Source: Trichostrongylus colubriformis | Lineage: Eukaryota > Nematoda > Chromadorea > Rhabditida > Trichostrongylidae | Direction of reading: 5' to 3' | Assembly: GCA_963978905.1 (NCBI GenBank) | Contig: OZ022257.1 | Span: 55,446,873-55,510,872 of the forward strand | DNA: 64,000 nt | Shown: positions 45,427 through 58,400 of the stretch, in pieces | Layout: the number at the start of each line of letters is the position of its first letter | Numbering within the stretch: the stretch's first letter is position 1 | The notes under the pieces: generated by a model | Told to the model about the DNA's origin: nothing | Databases searched by the model: none | What the model saw: the letters and a program-made list of their open reading frames with translations, nothing else | Made by a program: the position numbers and the translations under genes

Positions 45427-46172
45427 TTAGGTTTCTAAGGAAAGTTTTGGTCGGTTTTCGCAATTTCAAATTCGGGAGATCATAGCTTGGCTCAAACTGC
45501 ATCTTTTCCCACATAATAAGCACCGTTTGATTCGCTACACTTTTGGCAATATCATGGATATTTGCATATCTCACTTTGATAAAGGGCTAATGATTTATTT
45601 AGCGCGAAATCCAAAAAGTCGACTTCAAATCAACCTTCTGCTGCCCCAAGAGCTCCCGCGGCAGCCATTTTTTTGGGGTTTATCCAAATCAAGGCTACTT
45701 GAGGTGGTTAACCAAGTTTGTGTGTGGAGGGCCAATTTCTTTGGTCATCCCCTGCAGGTATGAGGGCTCATCGCTTTCTGCTGTTTTAGTTGAAGCGATT
45801 TGATCAGTTGATAATTCGAGCAACTCATTCTCATTTCTGCACTTCTGAAACCAAGGATCAAGAGTTGAATCCAGCGCTCCATCCCCTCCTCTTGCACTCA
45901 CATATGTGTTGCGTTTGCTGGAACTCGATTAACCAAGAACTCATGAAGTGAAGTCAAGATTTAGACAAAAAGCGACATTTGCGTAGTACTTCAAAATTTT
46001 CCTGATAATTCTAAAACCTTGCGGCATTCCAAGGAAAATATATATTCAGAAAGAGAAATTTACTGTCTATTTACGGAGCTTAACATCTTACTTGATTCAT
46101 GTTGACATGCTTTGAGATTCGAATTTGACTTGTGAACGCGTAAAACGGGCCAGAACTTACCTTACAACCTAA
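45427..46172. mobile_element. 746-bp mariner-type element upstream of the cadherin gene
   Basis: Ends TTAGGTTTCTAAGGAAAG and inverse ...TTACAACCTAA, between TA dinucleotides. The interior matches 23251-24128 (for example the ATAAGCACCRTTYGATT region and the downstream GAATCGAGGCTACTTGAGG-like region). No intact transposase. The right end is about 215 bp before the cadherin ATG. Confidence 0.75.
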
Positions 46173-46388
46173 TAGATTTAGATTCCTTACTCGATTTATA
46201 GTTAGAACCCGTATGCATTCACTAATCTGATTACCGTTTCTATAGATCGTTTTGGAATGGTGAATGGGACAGCGGAATGGTGACCTATTTTCAGTCGCCG
46301 GCGATCGTGTAGCAAGCGTTGGCCGAGAAAAGCGCAAAAAAATGCTGTGAGTCGGATTGTTGTGCTGATGCGAAACGCAGCCGCAGCT

Positions 46389-46479
46389 ATGCTGCGATTA
46401 CACAGCACTCATTATCACCCACTATCAGTTAGGGCCTTTATTCTGGTCATCGTCAGCATACAAATAGTCGCCAATGAAG
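46389..46479 (+). CDS. Cadherin exon 1: signal peptide
   Basis: ATG at 46389; 30 codons with a basic/His start and a hydrophobic core RAFILVIVSIQIVANE, typical of a secretory signal. Ends phase 1 before GTAAGG. A mariner-type element ends about 215 bp upstream, so promoter sequence may overlap it. Confidence 0.75.
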
Positions 46480-49400
46480 GTAAGGCTCCACTTCTCCTTT
46501 TTTGATCGATTTCTTTTTCCGTTTTTTTGTAACTCTTTTCTCTAACTCTCGACGCATGAGAGCTTATTGATTTCGCTCAGATGAATCGATAAGGGGATTT
46601 TAATCCCATGAATTCATGTAGCTACCAGGACGCGTGGCTTGCAATTGCTTCAAATTCCCTCATTTATCCGTGGCCATTTTGCCTAATCAACATGCTTTTC
46701 AAAAATCCTCTGCAGTCATGTAGAAGTGGTCATAGGACCGCTGAGCCCAGCACTGCAAAATCTTTGAAAAAGCCGTGGCGGAACGAAGCTCTCTCTACTT
46801 TTGCTCCCCTCCCACCGCTCCCGGGAACGATATTGGTCAGTTATTGTGTGTTTTTCAGGAGGAATTCGAAATTGCGTGACTATGAAGTTCGATATAAAAA
46901 TTTACTTCGTAGCTTTGAAATCGGATATTGGAATGAAAGTCGAAAGGCCTTAGATGCTCAGAAGTCGCCGTGTGCCCCACCTCCAGTGTTTCGAATCGTG
47001 TAGAGCACACTCTCGGAAAACAGTGTTAGGAGCCCTAGCTCTGCCCGGCTCGTATACGGTGCAAAAAATCATGATCGTGATTGTTTGTATGACAGAGGTG
47101 TTCATCATGACAAAGCCTTCTGATGTGCCATATGTGGGGTGTTGTTCAAATTCTTCCTTCGGTTTATCATAGGATACAGCAATACTTACTGATCAATAGC
47201 TGTGCTTATTGTCAGCCGTAATTACTCACACTTTTAAAGTACTTAAACGTGTTAGCCTCTATTATATCTCTTTTCCATTTTTGTCCAAGCTTACTTTCTT
47301 CCGGAGAATCCACAATTATTCCAAAGTCTGCTCTCGTAGCACGGGATTTCAGAGAGGTAACCCAAACGCGAATGCCAGGACACTCGAAATGGGTTATATC
47401 GTCAGCGTTCTCAGCATACACACCTCTTATCATGACCGATGTGCAGATGGAGTAGAAAGGCGTTTTCGTAATTTGTGTAGCCAGTGACCCATTTCGAGTG
47501 TCTTTGCCAACTTCTGCGAAACCGAGTTACTCATAGTGGAATCGTTTTTATTAGACTACTCATCAGCCGATTTTGTCGCATCTGCGTTGGAACCACCAGC
47601 GTTCAAAGAAGGAAAAAGGAAGAAGCAGGCAAAAAGAAAAAAATTCAAAAAAGAAGTAAACAAAAATTGGAGGGAAGGAAAACTAAAAATGATCAGGGAT
47701 CCAAGCACATTCCTAACTGTACATGAAAACATTGTGAGCCGCAAGATTTATTCGGTTCAGCAATTCTAATTTGGCAATGCGGCAACGTCGTAGTGGGGAG
47801 AAATTTATTATTTTATTCAGATATTATAAAAGCTCCAATCACCACATTTCATCTCCCATCGAACGCTCAACCAAATGATGAACTGCTCGCAGATCTACCT
47901 CTTCAGGTTGATGCAGTAAGTTCAGGGAATTTCTTCATTTTATTGCATGTCAAGTTTTGATTTTGATCGTTTTTTGCGTTTGTAACTTTGTATGTCAATG
48001 AGGTGGTGTTCTGCTGGAGGGGACAATTGCTGAACTTACAACATAACATCTACATGGCTGACTTGTCCAATACCTTGAATTTCAAACTCATACGTGCACG
48101 ATCTTGAGGCATGTCGATTTGTTGATTTCAATCATGTTGCTACCCCCTCACCAGCTTTAGTAATGATATCTCTTTTTTTATTTAATGTTATATCGAATTC
48201 TCCATTCATAATTAAATCCGTATAGTTCGGACTGCAAGAAGTAATGTGCAACATCCGTCCCCCCCCTCCCCTTCTACACACTAATGTGGATTCGGCAACC
48301 ATCGGGCTTGTGATTACCCGTAAAAGCAATGAGTCATGAACTCGACTTCATCTTGGTGCTTCCTATTGACCGTTTATTTAAAAGTAATTATGGATGTACC
48401 TAAGCTTCCATGAAGCTGAAGAAGTGTCCGCTTTCTAAATCTGTAGGCTTATTTGATGAATCAATCAAAAGGATTTAAATGGGATTTTCAGCCTAAGACC
48501 GTCTTACAATGCCTTGTTTGCTTCTGTTCTAATTTGGTGTAATGAGCGGCTAGCGACAAATTCCAAGGCCGTAACCATTAATGGGTCAATCCAATCTAAT
48601 GATGAATCGTCGTGTTAATGTGGAACGCTCTTTGAGTAGAATCCAATAGGCGAATTCTACTCAAAACATTGGATTCGAGAGGATTTTTCCTCCGAAATTA
48701 TATTGAGAAGTTCTTTTTTCAAATTTTGGTGACGTCAAATTTTTCAAAATCCAGTGGGTTCAAATCCAATTCTTGAATCTTCCGATTTTCCACGCCCTCT
48801 TTTGAAATGCAATAATTTTTACAGAAGGGGGTTTTCCCTTCTGTCGAATTGCGTCTTCTTCAAGAATCTGAAAAGGCGACTGATAGATCGTAGACATAGG
48901 TAAAATCAGGTTCCTGTAATAGCGTAAGTGTAAACGACGCTGTAGGCGTTGGATTGGAGCTCGGTTCCTCTCCTGAGCTGATATTTGTCGTTATACAAAG
49001 ACGCTTTTGAGATGTATCGATACTATTGCTTCATTGACGATCGATATCCATGGAGCGAACCGAATCGCTCACTTTTTTATTCTATTCGGGTCACCGTCTA
49101 TGTACAGGGGGTGCCAAAAAAAAGTAATTTTGTCTCGTCCACTTTCACCCCACCTTAGTCGAACAACAGCAAATTCTGTTGAGGTATTTTCATCCCCAGA
49201 TTCAAGAGCAGACCTCATTCTATCACTATACTCCGTGGCAGCCTTCTGCACCAGCAGGAACGGGAGCGAGGAAATAGTGAACAAGATGTGTCACCTCAAC
49301 TGGGCAAAATCCGAAATTTCGTCGCCCTCGTTCACAACCTTGCTGAGGTCCGCTCACTCTGGGTACTTAAGGGGATTCATACTGGGTGGTGTTCTTTAGG

Positions 49401-52400
49401 ATCCCGTTTTTTCCGGGTTTCCAGCGCCCTTCGTTTCCAAGAGCCAAAACGTGCACTTACCACTGAAACCCCTCCGGAGTCGGATTTGGGCATGAAAATG
49501 ATACTTCGGATCATAGCAGCCTTGTCCAAGCAGCAGGGGCTCTGTGACTTCCATGAACCGAAGGGCCAATCCTTAGGAAGCTTCCCACAAAAGACCTACC
49601 ATGGAACCCGGCTCCACCTTTTAAGGGGACCTTGGTACCGTGGGTGCTCCGAAGCCCGACTGCACCGCTTAAAGGTTCTATATTTTTATGAAAATGAAAG
49701 TAGTGAGTCCCAGCTTGTTCCTGCTCTTAGAGGAACATTTCGTGAATATTTTGCCCCAATACTTTCATTTCTTTCGTTTCCCTATGTTTCGTATAATTGG
49801 GAGATGTGAGCCGTGGGCAAAATTACTTTTTCTTTGGCGTACGGGGTGGGACTACTTACTCCGGAAAATCGCGTGGCCGCCCGCGGCGAGGGCGAGGCGG
49901 ATGCGAGTGCCAGTGGCAGGGCAGGGTAGACTTTAACCGAGGCAGTGTTGCATGGGTGGAAGCGCAGGAGGTTATGCAGCCACGCTCTGCCGGGCCCCCA
50001 AGAGCAATCGATTCGCAAGTCGTACTGGTGGCGCCGTGAGTGCGACGCCGCGAGCGATTTTCCGGAGTAAGTAGCCTCATCCCAGTTTGACCGGGATGCA
50101 GGACGGGTTTTTTTTCGTGATCGTTGTAACTTGTCGAAACTGAGGCTTTGGTCATTTGATCATCACATTCGAACAGTTCCTTCCCTGAAATCATCCGTTC
50201 CGTGGTGCGATACATTCCGTCTGCACGATAATTCAATCGCCAATCTATGGCAACGAACAAGTACTTGTAGGTTTGTAATGTTATAACGTTTAGAAGAAGA
50301 ACCGCCCTGCATCCTGGCTAAACTGCATTGCACCATTGTCTCACGCTCACAAAGGCAAATTTATTAATTCATCATGTCCGTAATTCGATCGCGAATCAAT
50401 GGCGACGAATATGTACTGCCCGAATACATCTATACAGCACAGATACGTTGGCTGCGTTATATTGGTCAGAGCCCTAACTCACAAGGGAAGGACCCCCAGT
50501 CGAAGTGGCCAATCAGAATGGGATTCATATGGTCCAACGTATTTTCGATCGCTGACTTCGAATCTGTATTCGAAATTTGCAGAACGATTCTCTGAGCGGA
50601 GTTATGGAGGTTCTTTTTTTTTGAAAAGTTAGTACTATCATATGGTAGATTTGGAAGCCCATAGCACGCGAGCCAGACGTTCTTGCGCGAAACCATAGCG
50701 ATTTTCGTGTTCAGGGAGTCAGATTACCCCAAGGCGCATGTTTTTAGCCAATTCGAGAATTTGACCAAATTTTGGAAAAATTCACGGCAGCCCATCAAAC
50801 AAAGGAGAAGTCGTTGACCCTTGCCTGGGAAATGCTCCTATTTAACGCTTGTTTCGTACATTTAGTGGGATGGGCAAGTGTAAAAGGTATGTGTAGGCTA
50901 TCTTGTTTAGGTTGCAGGGTATTCTGTAAAAAAAATCCAAAAACTACCACTTTATCCCCTTGCCACCCCCAATTTTCCGAAGTCGGACCAAAAACTGGAT
51001 TTGGCTGAAAATTCGCACAGAGGGGTAGTTCGACCCCCTGTGCGCGAATATCATATGTAGCCTTTTCACGCAACAACACCTAATTCGTGTGGTACGGGAA
51101 TCTCTTCGGCTCAGTATCCTTCCCTTCTGAGTAATGTCAGTAGTTATAAATAAAGTGGAGGAGTAAATGATGGGTGCGCTAGGTACCAGTACAAGGAAAC
51201 GTCCAGAAGTGAAAGAAAAGCACTAACTGACAATGAAACACAAAATGCAAAGAAACCCGAATCGACGGGGAGCAAACCCACGGCCCCTGTTTTGTACATC
51301 GGAACACTACCAATGAGCCACTGAGGTTGTTACTGGTTCGCAACAACCGTGCTAATGACATAGTGCCTCGCCCATGAAATCCAACGTGTAGCCGTCCATT
51401 CAGAAAACCCTCCATAAATCCGCTCAGAAAATCGTTCACCATGTTAATCCCATTCCGAATGGCCACTTCGACCTCGGGTCCTTCCCTTGTCAGAGTGGCA
51501 GGGCGAGGGTCTCAAAAACCTGGTCGACGGTTAGGTTCTCCTCGATTGAGTCGCTGAGCTTTTTTTTTTCTTTTTTTCTTAGAGAGTATCGAACCGAGAA
51601 GAACATCGACACGAAGCGTAACCTCTTCCGTCCTTGCAGTGAGGGGTAGCGTGCATAAGGCGGGTTGGCGTAATGCGTTTAATATGCTCGGCAAATTATG
51701 CGGCAGTATGGAGAGAGGACGTTCTTTAACGTGACAGGGTCTCTACGGCGTGATGGACAGACCAAAGTTAAAGCTGCGGGGGTACCCCGTGTTTTGTCAG
51801 ACCATCGTGTCGCTACCTCTCCCGATGTGTCCAACGCATACACGGTAACTGGAAATGATCTCGAACCATTTAATGGAGAAATGCGCACATACCCACTGCA
51901 CAATGGCGACTGCTGTATTCGATGACGCTTTCGCTGCGGTCTGAATAGAACTGTAGTCCAGTGGCAGCAGAGAGAGAATCAACAGAAGAGAAGGGCATCT
52001 CGTGCTAAGGATGGCGATCACCCGCAATGCCTCATATTTGCGAACGCCTAGGGAACACGCTAAGGACGATGAAACATTGAGCTCCGGTTTTTCCCATTCC
52101 CAAAACCAGAAAATTAAATTTAGGATTTTTACTCGAAACTTCACGTCGTATGCAGTCCCCATACGGTACGACGACTGTGAAATCAAATTCAAGAACACTG
52201 TGCATACGAGCTTAATTTATACGTTATGGTCATCAGAACAGTACTTATAAAATTTATTATCAATTAACATTGTTTCATCGAGTGATGGAAGAAAAACAAA
52301 CATTTATCGTTAAGTGAACTTTTGAAGGGCAGTGAAGATGTGGCGATATCGCTGGAACCTCCTTCCGAAACAGTCGTGGTCTCACCAACCGTAGTAGGGC

Positions 52401-55400
52401 CGAATTCGCCGATCCATTTGCTTGTCATCGATCCGCAAAAACTGAGAAATCAAGGCGGAGAAAAGCTCAAGGTACGTCGTAAAAAGTATAAAATGATCGC
52501 TTTCAACTGCATTTGAAAACTTTTAATAGACTCGTTCTCAAGTAGAGAAACTTAGAGGAATGTTCCGCTTATACAGTCGTTCGCCAGAAGTCAGACGATT
52601 ACCAGCCAACTTTTTGCTCGATGCGACATTGGACAGTGCTAGCCTTTCATCCTGGCTGTATTAATCTTCTTTGAAATAAGATAGCATTTTTCCATAACCT
52701 AAAAATGAGAGACACTACTAAACCAGTTTCAATAAGTAACAATAAACGACGGAAAAACAACTGTGGCTGTATCATTTTACACCAACGCGGAAGTGGCAAT
52801 TTACGAAAAGTGGAGATAAATTCGTCTTGAGATTTCAAACTGAATTCTGATGTGGACAACCGAATAAGCAACGTAATTACTTTCTATTTTTTACGCTCTG
52901 CATTTGAAGGGTTTTCCAGAAAAATCTCGCTAAGGGGGTTTCGAACTACTTATAGATAGATGTACCATTATGCATCGCAGTGTAGAAATGTATGTCTTGA
53001 CCTTTTTAGTTGCACGCTCTTACATTAATAGCTGGAAAGGAGCAGGAGGTACCGATTGAGATACAGGCCGATATCAGTGAATCTGACCAGATCGTCGATG
53101 AAGGAGCTGTGCCACCGTTCGAGAAAGACGACTACGATCTTCTGCTCGAGCATAACTTCAACGAAAGAGAAATCGCCATTGTCAAGGTCAGTACGTGGTT
53201 TGGACACCTTGTGATATCAAATCATAATCAGTTCTATTCAAAATAGTTTTCAGGGATTTGAATTTAATGTATTCCAGAGAGTGAAATACCTTGTACTTTC
53301 AGCTAAAGTCTGAACCACCACCGGAGACGCGTTTCAGTCTGATAGGGCCGCTTGCCGAGCGATTCACCGTTACCAAGGAGGGGCAGCTGGTCTACCTCAC
53401 TGCTATTCCATGCGAAACTCCCTGTACTACTCCAACCAACTTCACTTTGCTTCTGGTGGCACTGAATAAGCACGCTCAGCAAGTCACTACGCTCACTTTC
53501 AAGGCAGACGTAAGTCATTATCAAGCAACACAAGGGTTTTCAATTAAAATGCACTGTTTGTCCAAAATCTGAAACGGATTGAGCACTGGAGAGAAACAAT
53601 TGCATTGAATACTACTGTGAAACCATTCCGAATGGTCATTGAAAATGAAACCTCGGAATCATGGTCTCTAGAAGAGCATCTCCTTTTTGATTTACGGGAT
53701 CAGTACCGCATGTACATGTTACTCGAGCTCAGCGCTGGAAAGAGAGTGTGCGACAAAATACTCGATTTGAATCAGGTCAAGCAAATGGTCACGGATGAAT
53801 CGGTAGCCGAAGAGTGGGCCCGATCCACGTTTGGGAATGAATAAAACCACTTTTGCGCGCGGCGACGCACCTTGTACGGGGCAATGGCCCATTCCGAGTG
53901 TCCTTCTACACACCTCCGAAAAGTGGAAATTGGACGAATAGAGGTTCAAAAATCTGTTGCACATCATAGTTTCTGCTTCTCAAAGTTATAGTGTCTATCT
54001 TAAATATTACCCACTCCTCATCAACTATAATATTTAGGGTAACGAGCAACTACGTTTTGTCAACGCGCCGTACAATGCTGTTGTTGAAGAGGAAACAGGC
54101 GTTTTCGTGAAAGCCGTAAAAGTACAAACCTTGGGTGAGATTTCCAGAGCCCGTTATACTTTTCGTGAAGCGCTTTTGATAGATCCGCGGTACTGTTCAC
54201 AATTAGAGGAGCCTTTTCAGGAGCGAAAGGGGAAGTGATATACACGCTCCAGGACACTACTGGGTTATTCTCTATTCATCCTAAAACTGGCATACTTATG
54301 GCACAGGTTAGTAAAATAGATTATCAATACAATTATTTGTTCACTATATCTCGTGTGGGCCGATCCTATCACGACCTGGACCGCGATGTCGCGCCAGTGG
54401 GCGAGTCGCACTCCTCGCGAGCAAGATGACAGGAAACAGACTTTGAATCGTAAAGGGGGACAATGAATAAAAATTGATTAATAAGTGATAATGTATTCTC
54501 AGAACATTGCATTTAGTCAACCATTGGCATGCTGCCAAGTCGTAAACACTAAGGGATACTCGTAAATACGACGGCATCTATTTTCTGGAGTGAGCTTCGA
54601 GAAATCGCGCTGCGATACTTCCAACCCTGCCGCATCTCCTTAGCCACTCTCACCGTAGCCAATCACGTCAGGTCGCATAGAGGCGGGTCTGTCAATCCAA
54701 AGGCGTCAGCTGTTAACCGTCACACCGTCTCTGCAGCTTGGGAGCGCGCTTTTCGACGGGAGTTTTGCTGTAAATAGACTTTTTAGGCCCATAGATTCCA
54801 TGTGAGTGAATTTTTAAAGAAATTCCCTGCCTGTACATTACGTTACAAAATCAGTGTCTATTCCAAACACATGTAGCCTACGTCCGCTTACTATGGCTGG
54901 TCTTGTTCATAGTATTGGTCAAGCTGCAATGTACTTTCAAAAATTACAATTACAGCATCCCGAATTCTTAACTCGAGCCGGCCTCGGATCCCAGATCAAT
55001 CTCACGGTGACGGCAACCGATAAGAAGGCTACCGCCACGACTCTTATCAGCGTTTCACTACTAGCCGCTGCAGAGCGCCTGAAAAGTTTCAATTTTGCTA
55101 AGGTCGGCACACCAGGTTAGCAGTCGCGCCGCCATTTTAATGAATCAATTCCCTATAATTCAGGATTCCTACTCATTTACTGTGCCCGCTGGTGAGACCT
55201 TAATCGGTACGGTGAAGTTGGTCGGTGCCGAGAATCATACGATTCAATACGGCATCGCAGAAGGTGGTCAAGGGGCCGTCAGCATCGATGACAACGGTGT
55301 ACTGTATCACCAGCGTGAACCTGAAAAAGAGTCAAGGAACTACACGGTTTTGGTGAGTTAGGCTGCTCTCCTAAAAATTGTGTCTCGGAATAAACAGCAT

Positions 55401-58400
55401 TTAGGTGAGCGCTCGTTCTACCGATGGTCAGTACTTCGTGGCGACAACGTGGGCACAAGTGGCCGTCGAAGGACTGCACTCGTATCCGCTGAAGGTCAAC
55501 GGGTCCACTGAGCGAATGGCTGTAATGAGTGCAAGTGAGTTCGTATTGTGGTATCACGCAAGTTGTAAGAGCTTATTATGAATTTCTGAAGGGTATGGGA
55601 AGTGAGAAATGAAATATTATGTTGTACTATAAGTTTTGTTGGATATTTCCAGATACACCAATAAGTCTTGCATACTTCGAGACAGATCCAGACGGTTTAG
55701 GAATATGGTAGAACATTCTTTAAGCTTTCTGGCAAAGTATATAATGACCCACTAGATTCCGTGGAGAAAGCTACAGTGCCCGTAATCGATACCCACCAAA
55801 CACGCGCTGTCGTTTCCTGTGAGTGGTCTCGCGGCACCAAAGCGACGGAAACTTGCCAATTCATCAACGCTGCGTTGTGCAAAAGATGTGTGAGCTACGA
55901 GACCGTGCGCCGCTGCCTCAGCAACGGCGAGATCGACATGAAAGACAAGCCACGCTCAGGACTGTGCTATCTCTGGGACGCCGGAGGGATGCTATTCCAC
56001 GAGGTGCTGGTACAAGGCAAGACATTCACCGCTACCGTATACACCCGCCAGCTTCAGCAACTCACTATCGCTGTTCGAGAAAAGCGCCGAAGAAGGTATG
56101 CGGTCACGCTCCTTCATGACAACGCCCGCTCTCACGTCGCGAAGAGTACCCAGGTCAAGCCACAGGAGCTCGGCTGGGATGTCCTGCCTCACCATTCCTA
56201 CTCTGCAGACATTGTCCCTTCTAACAATCACCCTTTCCTCCTCTGCAACCCTTCCTGGCGAGAAATATCGTTGATTTTGATTTGCTTGCAAGGGCGGTCG
56301 CTATCTTCTTCGACTTTCAGAACCCAGGGTTTGGAGAGGAGGAAATCGGCCATTTACCCAGGAGTTGGCGGAGTGTTGTTGATAAGAATGGTGACGTCGT
56401 TGCCTACTTGTCGTTTGTTGGAAGAAGTAATAATAAAATGTGATTATCGAAAAAATCCCACAAGGCTTTTGGTACAAGCTAATAATGAAAAGGTGTGGCA
56501 AGTTGGTAGTGTTGCTACTTTTTCAGGCACGACGAGAGGTTCAAAACTGTCCACAATCACATTGAGTGATGCCGACGAAGACGCTACCGTACAACTATCG
56601 ATAACATCAATTTCTGGTATTTACCTGAATGGAAGTGCAGCTGAAGGATTACCACCGGATATGTTCCGAGTACAAATGACTGGTCAACAAGCACAATTGA
56701 GCTTAAATAAACCGATCGTGGACTTGCCACTGGCGTCGCTTACTCTTGAACTCAGTGCTCAGGATCTTGCTCATCCAAATGAACCCGTTGTAAAAGGTAC
56801 ATTTGGAAGAACTCTTCAATAATCTAAATAAGATGCAAATTTTCTCGAAATTTCTGACAAAGGGGCACGTGACTTTGCTACTGCGCGCATGCTTCATTTA
56901 CGAAAACTTCCTACCCCTTCCCGGTCCTACCTTTGGAGTAGCAAACATGAAGCCCGTGGATAAGTCTGATGAAAGCCTGAGGCTCTTACACTGTACAGTC
57001 GGATCGAACGGCCTTTTTCGGCACTTTTCAGAACTCACGACGGCAGATAAGAAAATGAAAATGGATTGAACCGATTACACTTGTGGTAGGTTTTGGCCTG
57101 CGTTCGTACTGGAGTTTTGTAGCAATATTTACATGTAGTTCACTTTTCCAATCTAACAATACAGCCGGTATTCCAGTCCCATTGGGGTATATCCATTTGA
57201 ATCAGGCAGTCCGTCACATAGGCCTGGAGGAATCGTCCACGGAAAAATGAGTTTCTTTGTTACCCATATATTTATGTTGCATTTGCCTAAAAAGGGCCGC
57301 ATGCGAAGTTTCACCTGAGAAAGTGAGGCTTTGGCTGAGATACAGCTCTCTAAACTCTCATCCGGGTGGGCGGGGCCTCCGAGCAAGTGCCCACCCCGTC
57401 GTCCGCTGCGGTCGGAGACGCATTGTAGGAACAGAAAATTACGTAAATAGTCCCATCCTTCGTTGCCAATCGCGGCGGGGCGTTTACTAGGAGGCCCCGT
57501 CCACCCGGCCGAGAATTCGAGGAGCTGTATCTTAGCCGAATTTTCACTTTTTCGCGTGAAACTTTGCACGCAACCTTTTTAATGACCTGGCGCCATTTCG
57601 AATCGAAAAACTTCATCTCAAGAGCCTCTTAGTAAAGGGATATCTTGTGAGATTGACTAAGGCACGGGGGAGGTGCAGAGATGACGCAGGCAACGAGGCA
57701 GTGTGGAGACGCAAGATACGCGGCCACGCCCTGCCGCAGACACGTAAAGTATGACCGCGGCCTGACACTCCTCCTTTGCTATAAAACCGAAAATTCCTAA
57801 TTTATTTCAGTTATTAAACATGTGATTGTTGTACGAAAGCATCGTATGGCTGCCGAAAAACCTCTTCCATTCGAATTCATCAAGGTACAACTTATTACTT
57901 AAATTTTTCAAAATTGCCTCGTTTGCGAGTTATTGTTACGATTTTGGAGAGTTATGAGTAATTGAATGAGTAATTAAGGTCCCTAAAACGATCGAGATTT
58001 CTGGAGACGCAGACGTCGGCACAATCGTCTACAGACCGATGCTTCTGCAAAGTGTCATTTCAAATTCTACCGTTTTCACTTACGATATCGATTCATCGTT
58101 GGATGCTTTCAATATCGATAATGTGACAGGTACGTCGTGTTTGGACTGATTCAAGGGCGTAATCTATGACAGAGACCATCCTCCGTGATTATAAGTGCTA
58201 GGGGCATGTTCGGGTCCGCCTGAGTCTAACAGTAGTCTCCGCCCCCGAATGGACGTGTTTGAATTTGCACTCGTGTCACTTGTGTTTCTTCTCATCCTTA
58301 TTCGTCATGACAGGGGTCTAAGATCGACCGCAAAAGATGAAATTTTTCTATTACTTCTCTTTGATTTGTATGCTTTTTTTGTACCTCATTCTCGAATCGT

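Larger units (their letters stand above)
47916..52327. other. Cadherin intron 2 (4.4 kb)
   Basis: Apart from the elements at 49108-49838, 49844-50082 and 51248-51335 I see nothing; exons 2 and 3 join in phase. Confidence 0.5.

Noticed and set aside
46855..46999. Possible cadherin exon after GTTTTTCAG at 46855
   Set aside because: No good donor in a frame that keeps phase with exon 2, and exon 1 joins exon 2 directly in phase with plausible sequence.
49288..49809. 173-codon ORF
   Set aside because: Lies between the inverted ends of a putative element and shows no recognisable domain or exon borders.
53605..53844. 79-codon ORF in cadherin intron 5 (MNTTVKPFRMVIENETSESW...)
   Set aside because: No clear acceptor and donor, no cadherin pattern, and exons 5 and 6 already join in phase with repeat-like sequence. 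I do not recognise it; possibly another decayed element.
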